Shown: positions 1 to 10,380 of the stretch, piece by piece
Layout of the letters: each line of letters opens with the position of its first letter
How positions within the stretch are numbered: the stretch's first letter is position 1
DNA from: Aureibaculum sp. 2308TA14-22
Lineage (GTDB): Bacteria; Bacteroidota; Bacteroidia; Flavobacteriales; Flavobacteriaceae
DNA length: 55,000 nt
Direction of reading: 5' to 3'
NCBI RefSeq assembly: GCF_040538665.1
Contig: NZ_JBEWXT010000001.1
Coordinates: 770,001-825,000 of the forward strand
The notes under the pieces: generated by a model
Seen by the model: the letters and a program-made list of their open reading frames with translations, nothing else
Database searches by the model: none
What the model was told of the DNA's origin: nothing
Program-made: the position numbers and the translations under genes

Positions 1-2402
<2,402 letters not shown>

Positions 2403-2409
2403 ACGAATC

Positions 2410-2451
2410 CTCCCTGTTGGGCAACCAACAGGGAGCGAAACTCTTTTTTTT
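2410..2451 (+). other. 23S-5S spacer hairpin with GCAA tetraloop and delayed T tract
   Basis: A perfect 11-bp stem (2410-2420 with 2425-2435) is closed by a GCAA loop, a GNRA tetraloop. About seven bases later comes a run of eight T (2443-2451). It lies just after the 23S 3' end, so a processing signal or attenuator in the rRNA precursor is plausible. The T run is too far from the stem for a standard intrinsic terminator. Confidence 0.6.
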
Positions 2452-2548
2452 ATGATTGCACCAAAGCTTTAAGCGACGGTGTATAAAAAAGTCTATTTTA
2501 ATTTAATTACGATTTTCGATATTATTATTTTCTATATGTCAACTTTTA

Positions 2549-2570
2549 CAGTACCGAGGCTTCGGGACTG
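2549..2570 (+). other. Second spacer hairpin just upstream of 5S rRNA
   Basis: CAGT (2549-2552) and CCGA (2554-2557) pair with TCGG (2562-2565) and ACTG (2567-2570) around the loop GGCT, with one A/G mismatch. It sits about 8 nt before the 5S gene and may guide processing of the 5S precursor. Between the two spacer hairpins (2452-2548) I see nothing recognisable. Confidence 0.4.
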
Positions 2571-2577
2571 AAACAGT

Positions 2578-2688
2578 TTAAGGTGATTACAACGATAGGG
2601 CTCACCTCTTCCCATACCGAACAGAGAAGTTAAGCCTATCAGTGCAGATGGTACTGCCAACAGGTGGGAGAGTATGTCATCGCCTTTC
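2578..2688 (+). rRNA. rrf: 5S ribosomal RNA
   Basis: The sequence has the typical 5S core, including 'ctcacctcttcccataccga' followed by 'acagagaagttaagcc' and 'ggtgggagagta'. The terminal helix pairs 'aaggtgat' (2580-2587) with 'atcgcctt' (2679-2686), allowing one G-U pair, and sets the ends to within a few bases. It is the last gene of the rRNA operon in this window. Confidence 0.95.
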
Positions 2689-2692
2689 TTTT

Positions 2693-2727
2693 AAACCTTC
2701 ATTATTAAATTAATGAAGGTTTTTTTA
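2693..2727 (+). terminator. Intrinsic terminator of the rRNA operon
   Basis: A 12-bp stem (2693-2704 with 2711-2722) with a six-base loop runs straight into a T tract immediately after 5S rRNA. Confidence 0.85.
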
Positions 2728-2797
2728 TACTCAAAAGTTAAAATATCATTAAATAATTACGTTATAATTTATATTTCTAGTTTCTTTGTCAAAATAT

Positions 2798-3829
2798 ATG
2801 AAACAAAAATTAGTCATATTGGTTTTGTTAATGTCCAATACTTCTTTTGCACAAATTGGAGGAGAGCAAGTATTTAATTTTTTAAATGTAAGCACTTCTG
2901 CTAGACAAGCGGCATTGGGAGGAGAGGTTTTGACTCTATATGACGATGTTAATCAACCTTTTTGGAATCCATCAACAATTAACAAAGAAATTGACAATCA
3001 AGCTTCTGTAAGTTATGTGGATTTTTTAGCTGATATTAATTATGGATCGGCTAGTTTTGCCCACCTAATCAATAGACGTTTTGGGACGTTGCATGGTGGT
3101 GTTACTTATGTAAATTATGGTAAATTTATTGCTGCAGATGAAACAGGGCAAGAAACAGGCACTTTTTCTGCAAGAGATTTAGCATTGTCTGTAGGATATG
3201 CCTACAGATTACCTAAAAGCAATTTTTATGCAGGAGCTAATTTAAAATATATTAGTTCGAGTATTGAAAACTATACATCAAGTGGTGTAGCTGTAGATTT
3301 TGGAATTACTTACTTTAATGATATCAAACCTTATGTTTTTTCGGCTGTAATTAGAAATATAGGTTACCAGTTAAATGTATTTGATGAAGAAAGAGAGTCG
3401 TTGCCTCTTGAAATAGCTGTAGGTGCTTCGTACAAATTAGAAAATGTTCCATTGCAATGGCACATTACTATTAATAATTTGCAAAAATGGAAAGTTGCGG
3501 TAAGAAACCCTTCTGATAGCCAAACAACAATTGATGGAGAAACAACAAATGATGGTATTACATTTTTGGATAATGCGTTTAGACATGTAGTTGTTGGAGC
3601 AGAATTATTTCCCGATAAGGTGTTTAATTTACGCTTAGGATATAATTTTAGGAGAGGAAAAGAATTACGTTTGACTGAAAGTAGAACTTTTGCTGGACTT
3701 TCTGCTGGGTTTGGTCTACAATTGGGCAGGTTTAAATTTAATTATGCATTTACAAAATACCATCCTGTAACCAATACAAATACATTTACTCTAAATATTA
3801 ATTTAGCCAAGAAAAATTTTAATAAATAA
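2798..3829 (+). CDS. porQ: Type IX secretion system protein PorQ
   Basis: A 343-residue PorV/PorQ-family outer-membrane beta-barrel. In the type IX secretion system, PorQ is reported to work with PorU, PorV and PorZ in the surface complex that processes and anchors secreted cargo. The start is placed at the ATG at 2798, which gives a clean signal peptide ending near residue 19 (TSFAQ); the TTG at 2786 only adds four residues. The motif 'ARQAALGGE' near the mature N terminus and 'LRLGYNFRRGKEL' in the C-terminal third match PorQ. The stop overlaps the cmk start (TAATG), so the two are translationally linked. Assignment rests on remembered family sequences. Confidence 0.9.
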   Translation: MKQKLVILVLLMSNTSFAQIGGEQVFNFLNVSTSARQAALGGEVLTLYDDVNQPFWNPSTINKEIDNQASVSYVDFLADINYGSASFAHLINRRFGTLHGGVTYVNYGKFIAADETGQETGTFSARDLALSVGYAYRLPKSNFYAGANLKYISSSIENYTSSGVAVDFGITYFNDIKPYVFSAVIRNIGYQLNVFDEERESLPLEIAVGASYKLENVPLQWHITINNLQKWKVAVRNPSDSQTTIDGETTNDGITFLDNAFRHVVVGAELFPDKVFNLRLGYNFRRGKELRLTESRTFAGLSAGFGLQLGRFKFNYAFTKYHPVTNTNTFTLNINLAKKNFNK

Positions 3830-4530
3830 TGTCGAAAAGAATAATTATAGCAATAGATGGGTTTTCATCTACAGGAAAGAGTACCATTGCCAAACAACTG
3901 GCTAAAAAATTGGGTTATGCTTATGTGGATACAGGGGCTATGTACAGAGCAGTGACATATTATGCTATGCAGCAGAATCTGGTGGGTAATGATTTTTTAG
4001 AAAAAGAAATTTTAATTGAAAAACTTAGCGATATCAATTTAAAATTCAGGTATAACGAGAAATTAAAATTTTCAGAAATGTATTTGAATAATGAAAATGT
4101 AGAAAAAGAAATTAGAACTATGGAGGTTTCTCGTTTAGTAAGTAAGATTTCTGCAATTTCTGAAGTAAGAAAAAAATTAGTTGAACAGCAGCAAGAAATG
4201 GGCAAAGAGAGAGGGTTAGTTATGGATGGTAGAGATATTGGCACCGTAGTTTTCCCTGATGCGGAATTAAAATTATTTTTGACTGCATCTGCAGAGAAGA
4301 GAGCAACTAGACGTTATAAAGAATTACTAGATAAAGGCGATAAAGTTACCTTTGGAGAAGTATTGCAGAATGTTCAGCAGAGAGATCATATAGATTCTAC
4401 TCGAAAAGATTCTCCTCTTGTAAAAGCCGTTGACGCAATTGAGATTGATAATAGTGACATGAGTCTAAGCGAGCAATTTGACAGAATTTTATCTTTAGTA
4501 ACGATGAGACTTAAAGCAATAAACGATTAA
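3829..4530 (+). CDS. cmk: Cytidylate kinase
   Basis: A 233-residue cytoplasmic (d)CMP kinase, which transfers phosphate from ATP to CMP or dCMP in pyrimidine salvage and nucleotide supply. The P-loop 'GFSSTGKST' is at residues 11-19, followed by 'VDTGAMYRAVTYYA', and the 'MDGRDIGTVVFPDA' signature lies mid-protein. Length is normal. It overlaps the porQ stop by one base, an arrangement common in Flavobacteriia. Its 3' end overlaps the end of the convergent DUF3179 gene by 4 bp inside a perfect palindrome (4519-4538). Confidence 0.96.
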   Translation: MSKRIIIAIDGFSSTGKSTIAKQLAKKLGYAYVDTGAMYRAVTYYAMQQNLVGNDFLEKEILIEKLSDINLKFRYNEKLKFSEMYLNNENVEKEIRTMEVSRLVSKISAISEVRKKLVEQQQEMGKERGLVMDGRDIGTVVFPDAELKLFLTASAEKRATRRYKELLDKGDKVTFGEVLQNVQQRDHIDSTRKDSPLVKAVDAIEIDNSDMSLSEQFDRILSLVTMRLKAIND

Positions 4531-4538
4531 TCGTTTAT
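4519..4538. other. 20-bp perfect palindrome spanning two convergent stop codons
   Basis: Both strands read identically here. The stop codons of cmk (+) and the DUF3179 gene (-) overlap at its centre, so both proteins end in the tripeptide I-N-D. There is no T tract on either side. It may form a weak bidirectional hairpin or cruciform, or bind a dimeric protein; no function is shown. Confidence 0.6.
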
Positions 4539-5525
4539 GTTAAGGTTAGTAAAAAAGTCTTTCCATGCCCAATTTTGAGCTACATAAGCTACAGGTGATT
4601 CTAATTGAGTTCCAGTATCAGGACCTGATACTACATATCCAAAAATATTATATACATTTCCTTTAGAATCAGTAATTATATTTGGAAATTCATCGTCATT
4701 TAAAAGTGATAATGTGCTATTGTCAGGAGCATAATATGAAGTAAAAAACTTCTTGTTTTCGCTTCCAATTATTAAAACAGGTCTTTGATTCATTATAACA
4801 TTAACAGATTGTATTCCTTCAGAGAAATTATCATATTTATAGAGCTCAACCTCTTCATTAATTTTTTTATTAAAAATACCATATGCAAAATCAGCATTAT
4901 CAAGAGTTGTTTTATTACTTTTTTTAATTTTAGATTTAGTTTTAATGTTGTGGTTAAAGACCTTAGCGTAAGGAAAATAATCTTTTACTAGTTTCCAACG
5001 AGTTTCAATTAAGTTAAAATTATCTAATTTCTTATCTGCAAATTCTCCTTTTATACCTTTCATCAACATTTGAGACCAATACATAGCGTAATTTTCGTCA
5101 GAAGGCACCATATTGTCTTTATATAAATAACCTGAAGCTACTAAATTATAAACTTTGTTATCAATTTTCCGATTAAAACAAATGGCACTTTTGGTCAACG
5201 GACAAAATGATACCGCTATATACTTGTCGTCAAAAAAATCGTTTATTATTTCAAAATGATTTGTGTAATGGTAGGGATAGACACGAACTTCATTTTTAAA
5301 ACTTACCAATGCCACTTTAGAACTGTCGCGTAAATCGGTAATTTCACTAACAGAATTGAAATTGGGGCTATTCATTAAGTCATAAAGACCTATGGCCCCA
5401 GAAATATTACTATTATCAACTGTCCATTCATCCTGAGGTAATTCGGATTCATCAACAATATTAGAGTTGTCTTGGCATGACCAAACTATTATTATGAGTA
5501 ATATGCTTAAAATATTTCGTATCAT
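4527..5525 (-). CDS. DUF3179 domain lipoprotein
   Basis: A 332-residue predicted lipoprotein with lipobox 'IVWSC' near residue 16. The body resembles DUF3179: 'VSFCPLTKSAICFNR' corresponds to the family's conserved FCPL segment, followed by 'SGYLYKDN' and 'YWSQML'. In many family members the CPL segment reads CPLCGT; here the second cysteine is replaced (CPLTKS). The function of the family is not established; a periplasmic redox or metal role is only a guess. It converges on cmk and lies upstream, in its own direction, of no obvious operon partner (queE and ridA are separate at 5567 onward). Confidence 0.75.
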   Translation of the reverse strand: MIRNILSILLIIIVWSCQDNSNIVDESELPQDEWTVDNSNISGAIGLYDLMNSPNFNSVSEITDLRDSSKVALVSFKNEVRVYPYHYTNHFEIINDFFDDKYIAVSFCPLTKSAICFNRKIDNKVYNLVASGYLYKDNMVPSDENYAMYWSQMLMKGIKGEFADKKLDNFNLIETRWKLVKDYFPYAKVFNHNIKTKSKIKKSNKTTLDNADFAYGIFNKKINEEVELYKYDNFSEGIQSVNVIMNQRPVLIIGSENKKFFTSYYAPDNSTLSLLNDDEFPNIITDSKGNVYNIFGYVVSGPDTGTQLESPVAYVAQNWAWKDFFTNLNIND

Positions 5526-5566
5526 ATTAAAAGTTCGACGGCAAAAAATAAAATCCTTACATTATT

Positions 5567-6196
5567 TTAAGGAATGTTCAAATATTTATGAGTTTGCAAT
5601 GAAATTTTCCATTTAGGATGTTTCATTACATAATCAACTATAAGTGGAGTCATTTTTTTCTGATTACTCCATTCCGGTTGTAAAAAAAGCACACAATCTT
5701 TGTTTACTTTGCTTGCTTGCTGTTCGGCAAACTCAAAATCGTTTTTGTTATAAACGATTACTTTGAGTTCGTTAGCTTTATCATAAGCTTTCTGCAGGGG
5801 TAATTTGTTCTTTTTAGGAGAAAGGCAAATCCAATCCCATTTACCTGTCAAATCATAAGCCCCAGAGGTTTCGATATGGGTTTTTAGGCCAGACGACTGA
5901 AGATGGTTTGTTAGATAGTCCATATTGTACATCAATGGCTCGCCACCTGTAACTACTATTGTATCACAATATTTTTTTGCATTATTGACGATTAAATTTG
6001 TTTGTGTTACAGGGTGTAAATCGGCATTCCAACTTTCTTTCACATCGCACCAATGACATCCCACATCACATCCACCAACTCTAATAAAATAGGCGGCAGT
6101 ACCTGTATGATATCCTTCGCCTTGAATGGTATAAAACTCCTCCATTAAGGGGAGTGTTTCTCCTTTATCTAATAATATTTTGTCTTCTTTTTTCAT
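5567..6196 (-). CDS. queE: 7-carboxy-7-deazaguanine synthase
   Basis: A 209-residue radical SAM enzyme that converts 6-carboxytetrahydropterin to 7-carboxy-7-deazaguanine, the ring-contraction step of queuosine (preQ0) synthesis. The [4Fe-4S]/SAM cysteines are C43, C47 and C50 in 'GGCDVGCHWCD'. 'FYTIQGEGYHTG' near residue 21 and 'VVTGGEPLMY' are QueE hallmarks. It begins one base after the stop of the exported RidA gene, so the two are probably co-transcribed, although one product is cytoplasmic and the other exported. No other queuosine gene is in the window. Confidence 0.93.
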   Translation of the reverse strand: MKKEDKILLDKGETLPLMEEFYTIQGEGYHTGTAAYFIRVGGCDVGCHWCDVKESWNADLHPVTQTNLIVNNAKKYCDTIVVTGGEPLMYNMDYLTNHLQSSGLKTHIETSGAYDLTGKWDWICLSPKKNKLPLQKAYDKANELKVIVYNKNDFEFAEQQASKVNKDCVLFLQPEWSNQKKMTPLIVDYVMKHPKWKISLQTHKYLNIP

Positions 6197-6197
6197 A

Positions 6198-6650
6198 TTA
6201 TTCTACAACAGCTATTGCTTCAATTTCTATCTTTGCACCACCTACCAAATTTGCTGCAAAAGTGGTACGAGCTGGATAATTATCATTAAAGTAAGTTTTG
6301 TAAATACTGTTCATTGCAGAAAAATCTTCAATACTATCTAATATAACGGTACATTTTACAACCTTGTCTAGACTTGTTCCGTTTGCTTCTAAAACACTTT
6401 TAATGTTTTCCATAACTTGCTTGGTCTGATTTTCTATTCCGCCTTTAACCAATTTTCCAGTTTTAGGATCTTTACCTATTTGTCCAGCTAAAAACAATAA
6501 ATTTCCTGTTTTAACAGCTTTGGAAAACGGATACTTGTTAGGTTGGTCATTGGTAATATTTAAGAATTGGATACTATTGTCATTGTTAGTTTTACAAGAA
6601 TAAAATGTCATTAACAGCCCAGCAATACATATGATAAATAGCTTTTTCAT
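6198..6650 (-). CDS. RidA-family protein with lipoprotein signal
   Basis: A 150-residue RidA (YjgF/YER057c/UK114) protein. RidA enzymes hydrolyse reactive enamine/imine intermediates such as 2-aminoacrylate. The start is the ATG at 6650; an upstream TTG at 6671 would only add seven residues before the signal peptide. The first 19 residues form a lipoprotein signal with lipobox 'TFYSC' (C19), so this copy should act in the cell envelope rather than the cytoplasm. Family motifs are intact: 'FLAGQIGKDPKTG', the ligand-binding arginine R128 in 'YPARTTF', and 'IEIEAIA' with E142/E144 near the C terminus. Its substrate outside the cytoplasm is unknown. Confidence 0.85.
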   Translation of the reverse strand: MKKLFIICIAGLLMTFYSCKTNNDNSIQFLNITNDQPNKYPFSKAVKTGNLLFLAGQIGKDPKTGKLVKGGIENQTKQVMENIKSVLEANGTSLDKVVKCTVILDSIEDFSAMNSIYKTYFNDNYPARTTFAANLVGGAKIEIEAIAVVE

Positions 6651-6668
6651 CTTTAAATAGATTTGTCG

Positions 6669-6676
6669 CAAAGATA
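6669..6676 (-). promoter_or_regulatory. Candidate -7 promoter element for ridA-queE
   Basis: On the minus strand this reads TATCTTTG, an exact match to the Bacteroidota TAnnTTTG element, about 20 bases upstream of the ridA ATG. I found no clear -33 TTTG at the usual distance, so this is a partial match. Confidence 0.45.
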
Positions 6677-6748
6677 TAAAATAGTAAATGGGTTAAGATG
6701 AATACTAACTTTTATTAACAGGTAATTTTCTAATTGATAGAATAGCCT

Positions 6749-6756
6749 TATTTTTG
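6749..6756 (+). promoter_or_regulatory. Candidate -7 promoter element for the HerA-like gene
   Basis: TATTTTTG matches TAnnTTTG and ends 15 bases before the ATG at 6772, implying a very short leader. No good -33 element was seen. It is divergent from the element at 6669-6676. Confidence 0.45.
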
Positions 6757-6771
6757 AAAAAATATTAACCT

Positions 6772-8274
6772 ATGTCAGTAACTGAAACGTTTACCAAATC
6801 TATTCAAGAAGGATACAAAACAAAGGGTGAATCAATTACACTTGGTTCGGCTATGTTAGGCGAAAATACTATAACAAATGCTTTTATCAATATTCCCCTC
6901 AAGACATTAAATAGGCACGGTTTAATTGCCGGTGCTACGGGGACAGGTAAAACAAAAACACTACAAGTTTTGGCCGAAAACCTATCAGAAAACGGAATAC
7001 CCGTTCTGTTAATGGATGTTAAGGGCGATTTAAGTGGATTGGCAAAAGCAAGTCCTGGGCATCCTAAAATTGATGAACGCCATGAAAAAATTGGTTTACC
7101 GTTTGAGGCAAAAGGGTTTCCTGTTGAAATTTTAACCTTATCGGAACAGGATGGAACTAGATTAAGAGCTACCGTTTCAGAATTTGGTCCGGTATTGTTA
7201 TCGAGAATTTTAGACCTGACCGAAACCCAGAGTGGGATTGTTGCTATATTGTTTAAGTATTGTGACGATAATAAATTACTCTTATTAGATTTAAAAGATT
7301 TTAAAAAGGTATTGCAATATGCCACCCAAGAAGGAAAAAAAGAACTAGAAAGTGAATATGGACGGATTTCAACATCATCTACAGGTGCCATTTTGCGTAA
7401 AGTTGTAGAAATTGAACAACAAGGAGGCGAACTCTTTTTTGGTGAACGTTCTTTTGAGGTAAACGATTTAACAAGAGTTGATGACAATGGTAAAGGTATT
7501 ATTTCTGTATTGAGACTGACGGATATTCAAGATAAGCCTAAGTTGTTCTCAACCTTTATGTTGCAGCTTTTGGCAGAGATTTATGATACTTTTCCGGAGC
7601 AAGGAGATTCAGGTAGGCCGGAGCTTATTCTGTTTATAGACGAAGCTCATTTGATATTTAATGAAGCATCCAAAGCATTGCTCAATCAGATTGAAAGTAT
7701 TGTTAAACTAATTAGGTCTAAAGGGATTGGTATTTATTTTGTAACTCAAAATCCTAAAGATGTACCTTCGGATGTGTTGTCGCAGCTAGGTTTAAAAATA
7801 CAACATGCTTTACGTGCCTTTACGGCAAATGACAGAAAAGCTATTAAACTGACCGCAGAAAATTATCCTGATTCTGAATATTACGATACTGCCGAAGTAT
7901 TAACGCAATTAGGGATTGGAGAAGCCTTGGTTTCTTGTTTAAATGAAAAAGGAATACCTACGCCATTGGCCAGAACAATGTTAAGAGCACCAATGAGTAG
8001 GATGGACATTTTAACAGATAAGGAATTATCTGAACTGATAGCAGATTCCAAACTAGCTAAAAAGTACAATGAAGAAATAGATAGAGAAAGTGCTTATGAA
8101 GTGTTAAACGAAAAAATTGAACGAGCAGAAGAATTAGAAGCAAAAGAGAAAGCTAAAACAAGCCGTAAAACATCTTCTAGAAGAAGCACAAGAATGAATC
8201 CGGTTGTAAAACTCTTGACCAGTGCTACTTTTATGAGAGGTGTATTGGGGATATTAAAAAAAGCAATAAAATAA
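6772..8274 (+). CDS. HerA-like helicase/ATPase (DUF853 family)
   Basis: A 500-residue HerA-FtsK-superfamily ATPase of the DUF853 type. Walker A is 'GATGTGKT' at residues 54-61; Walker B is 'LILFIDEAH' near 285-293. The C terminus (about 430-475) is a charged, lysine/arginine-rich segment followed by a short hydrophobic tail. Classical archaeal HerA works with the NurA nuclease in end resection; no NurA-like gene is next to this one, and the job of bacterial DUF853 proteins is unclear. DNA translocation is inferred from the fold only. A long open frame on the opposite strand (6804-7487) is a shadow of this gene. Confidence 0.85.
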   Translation: MSVTETFTKSIQEGYKTKGESITLGSAMLGENTITNAFINIPLKTLNRHGLIAGATGTGKTKTLQVLAENLSENGIPVLLMDVKGDLSGLAKASPGHPKIDERHEKIGLPFEAKGFPVEILTLSEQDGTRLRATVSEFGPVLLSRILDLTETQSGIVAILFKYCDDNKLLLLDLKDFKKVLQYATQEGKKELESEYGRISTSSTGAILRKVVEIEQQGGELFFGERSFEVNDLTRVDDNGKGIISVLRLTDIQDKPKLFSTFMLQLLAEIYDTFPEQGDSGRPELILFIDEAHLIFNEASKALLNQIESIVKLIRSKGIGIYFVTQNPKDVPSDVLSQLGLKIQHALRAFTANDRKAIKLTAENYPDSEYYDTAEVLTQLGIGEALVSCLNEKGIPTPLARTMLRAPMSRMDILTDKELSELIADSKLAKKYNEEIDRESAYEVLNEKIERAEELEAKEKAKTSRKTSSRRSTRMNPVVKLLTSATFMRGVLGILKKAIK

Positions 8275-8283
8275 ATAACACTT

Positions 8284-8829
8284 ATGAAAAAGGCAATATT
8301 AATAATTTTGGCAGCTATTGTTCTAGTACAATGTAAAGAGGAATCCAACTTTACTCTGGCCAAAGAGCAAGTTGGTAAAATAACTTCAATTACTCAAATA
8401 AAAGAGTTAAAATCCATTTTTGAAAAAGACTCTTTAGTTACGCATTTAGGAGAAGATAACATAGCAGAATCTTCTTATGACGAGTATTTGGTATATAACA
8501 AACAAGGAGATCATTTATTGACAATTATTCCTAAAACAGAGCAAGATTCGTCTTCTACCATTGAAAATATTCAAATATTTGATAAAAACTATAAGACTGT
8601 AAAAGGGTTGAATATAAAAGGTGTTTTCAAAGATATTGTTGATAATTATACTGTAAATAAAGTGCAATCCACCTTTAGCACTGCTGTTTTATTTGTTGAT
8701 GAACTGAATGCAACCATTACCATTGACAAGAAAGAATTAGGAATTAAGGATTTTGGTACACAAAAAATTAAATTGGAGCAAATACCTGATTTAGCAAAAA
8801 TTAAGGGGATTACCATGTGGTTTAAGTAA
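8284..8829 (+). CDS. Hypothetical lipoprotein
   Basis: A 181-residue protein that I do not recognise. The first 17 residues are a lipoprotein signal with lipobox 'VLVQC'. The rest is a mixed alpha/beta soluble domain without cysteines or an obvious catalytic motif. Nine bases separate it from the HerA-like gene, and its stop overlaps the ATG of the YkgJ gene (TAATG), so it lies inside an apparent three-gene operon. Envelope location is inferred from the signal. Confidence 0.7.
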   Translation: MKKAILIILAAIVLVQCKEESNFTLAKEQVGKITSITQIKELKSIFEKDSLVTHLGEDNIAESSYDEYLVYNKQGDHLLTIIPKTEQDSSSTIENIQIFDKNYKTVKGLNIKGVFKDIVDNYTVNKVQSTFSTAVLFVDELNATITIDKKELGIKDFGTQKIKLEQIPDLAKIKGITMWFK

Positions 8830-9326
8830 TGAGAGCAATACCAGAGAATTTAGCAAAACTATCTAAAGAGAAAAAAGCTGAAAACGCTAAGTACTTTGCA
8901 AAACTTAGAAAGAGAAAACCAAAACGGTTAGATTTAATTATGCAGGATTTGCATAACGAAGAATTTGAAAAATTTGATTGTTTAACATGTGCCAACTGCT
9001 GTAAGACTACAAGCCCCATTTTTACCGATAAAGATATTTCCAGAATTTCAAAACATTTTAGAATGAAGGAAATAGACTTCATTTCTAATTATTTACAACG
9101 GGACGAAGATGATTTTATGGTTTTAAAACAATCGCCATGCACTTTTTTAGATGTAAGTGACAATACTTGTTCTATTTATGATGTACGACCAAAAGCGTGC
9201 AGCGAATACCCGCATACCAATAGAAGGAAATTTATACAGTTAACTCATCTTTCCTTAAAAAATACTGAAGTTTGCCCTGCAACTTATAATATAGTTGAGC
9301 GTTTAAAGGAAAAAATACCGCTATAA
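8829..9326 (+). CDS. YkgJ-family cysteine cluster protein
   Basis: A 165-residue protein with the YkgJ (CxxCxxCC) cluster: C51, C54, C57 and C58 in 'CLTCANCC'. Further cysteines follow in 'SPCTFL', 'NTCSIYDVRPKAC' and near the C terminus. The family is thought to bind zinc or an Fe-S cluster; its biochemical role is unknown. The N-terminal 35 residues are very basic. It overlaps the preceding lipoprotein stop by one base. Confidence 0.85.
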   Translation: MRAIPENLAKLSKEKKAENAKYFAKLRKRKPKRLDLIMQDLHNEEFEKFDCLTCANCCKTTSPIFTDKDISRISKHFRMKEIDFISNYLQRDEDDFMVLKQSPCTFLDVSDNTCSIYDVRPKACSEYPHTNRRKFIQLTHLSLKNTEVCPATYNIVERLKEKIPL

Positions 9327-9393
9327 GCAAGTTAAATTTTGTTCACGCAACTACTAGTTGACTTTTGCATCATAAAAGTATAAAATCAAAAAA

Positions 9394-9846
9394 ATGTTGC
9401 GAAGACTTCTTTTTCTACTTTCTATTACCACTATGTTTATTGCTTGTGATGGCGACGATGAAGGCATGACCGAATTTAAACTAGCAAAAGCCAAATGGCA
9501 AAAACTCCAATTTGATGAGTATATTATACAAGAAAATTTATGGTGTTTTTGTGGCGGATTGTTGGAATGGACAACTAAGGTGTCAAATAATGAAAAGGAC
9601 ACTATCTATTTTAATGAAGCTAACTTGCCCAAAGGGCAAACTTACCAAATGGTTTTTGATGGAGCAAAAACAGTAGAAGAAGCATTTGATTTTATTGAAA
9701 GCTTTGATACTAAAAAAGTAGCATCTTTTGAAGTGGAGTATGATGAGCAATTTGGTTTCCCCAAGAGCATTGCTATTGATCATATTAAAAACGCTGTTGA
9801 CGATGAGATTACTTATGTGTATAGTAATTTTACACCTACAAAATAA
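9394..9846 (+). CDS. DUF6174-type lipoprotein, copy 1
   Basis: A 150-residue lipoprotein (lipobox 'MFIAC', C18) that resembles DUF6174. Key features are 'AKAKWQKLQFDEY', the motif CxCGG at C51/C53 (WCFCGG), and the late segment 'VEYDEQFGFP' with 'IAID' and a closing 'DDEITYVYSNF'. The family has no assigned function. A paralogue lies 27 bases downstream in the same direction, so the pair looks like a tandem duplication in one transcript. Confidence 0.75.
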   Translation: MLRRLLFLLSITTMFIACDGDDEGMTEFKLAKAKWQKLQFDEYIIQENLWCFCGGLLEWTTKVSNNEKDTIYFNEANLPKGQTYQMVFDGAKTVEEAFDFIESFDTKKVASFEVEYDEQFGFPKSIAIDHIKNAVDDEITYVYSNFTPTK

Positions 9847-9873
9847 AGGCTTTCATTTAAAAAACTAAAAATA

Positions 9874-10332
9874 ATGTTGAATAAAATTTTAATTCTAACA
9901 ATTTTAAGTTTCTTTTTTATTTCATGCAGTACTGACGAATTTTCTGATCAAAGGGAAGATTTACATCGGGCGAGAAAACAATGGAAAAATGCTCAAATTA
10001 AAAATTATAAATGGACTGAAAATATTAGCTGTGAATGTGGTGGTCCATACATGAGGGATATTCTTGTGGTAAATAGTGTCAAGGATAGCGTTGGCTTTGA
10101 TGAATCGCTATTGTTTGAGAGGTACACTAGCGAAGATGTTTATAATGCATCCAAAACTATAGAAGAAGCTTTTGTTTATATTCAAGACTTGATAAATCAA
10201 AATGTGGCATCATTAGAAGTAGAATATAATGATATTTATGGATTTCCTACTATTATAAGTGTTGACTATAACGTTGATTTTATTGACGACGAAGTATTGT
10301 ATCGATATATCGACTTCGAGATTCAAAATTGA
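9874..10332 (+). CDS. DUF6174-type lipoprotein, copy 2
   Basis: A 152-residue paralogue of the gene just upstream. It shares the layout: lipobox 'FFISC' (C18), 'ARKQWKNAQIKNY', the CxCGG motif at C53/C55 (SCECGG), 'TIEEAF' and 'VEYNDIYGFP' before a final 'DDEVLYRY'. Sequence similarity is moderate by eye, so the duplication is not recent. Function unknown; the conserved pair of cysteines may form a disulfide or bind a metal. Confidence 0.75.
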   Translation: MLNKILILTILSFFFISCSTDEFSDQREDLHRARKQWKNAQIKNYKWTENISCECGGPYMRDILVVNSVKDSVGFDESLLFERYTSEDVYNASKTIEEAFVYIQDLINQNVASLEVEYNDIYGFPTIISVDYNVDFIDDEVLYRYIDFEIQN

Positions 10333-10380
10333 TGAGATTTAGTTTGTTTTATTAACTTACGCTTTGGATGTTTATATAAT

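Noticed and set aside
6804-7487. A 227-codon open frame antisense to the HerA-like gene.
   Set aside because: The plus strand encodes a protein with intact Walker motifs; the antisense product is serine-rich low-information sequence typical of a shadow frame.
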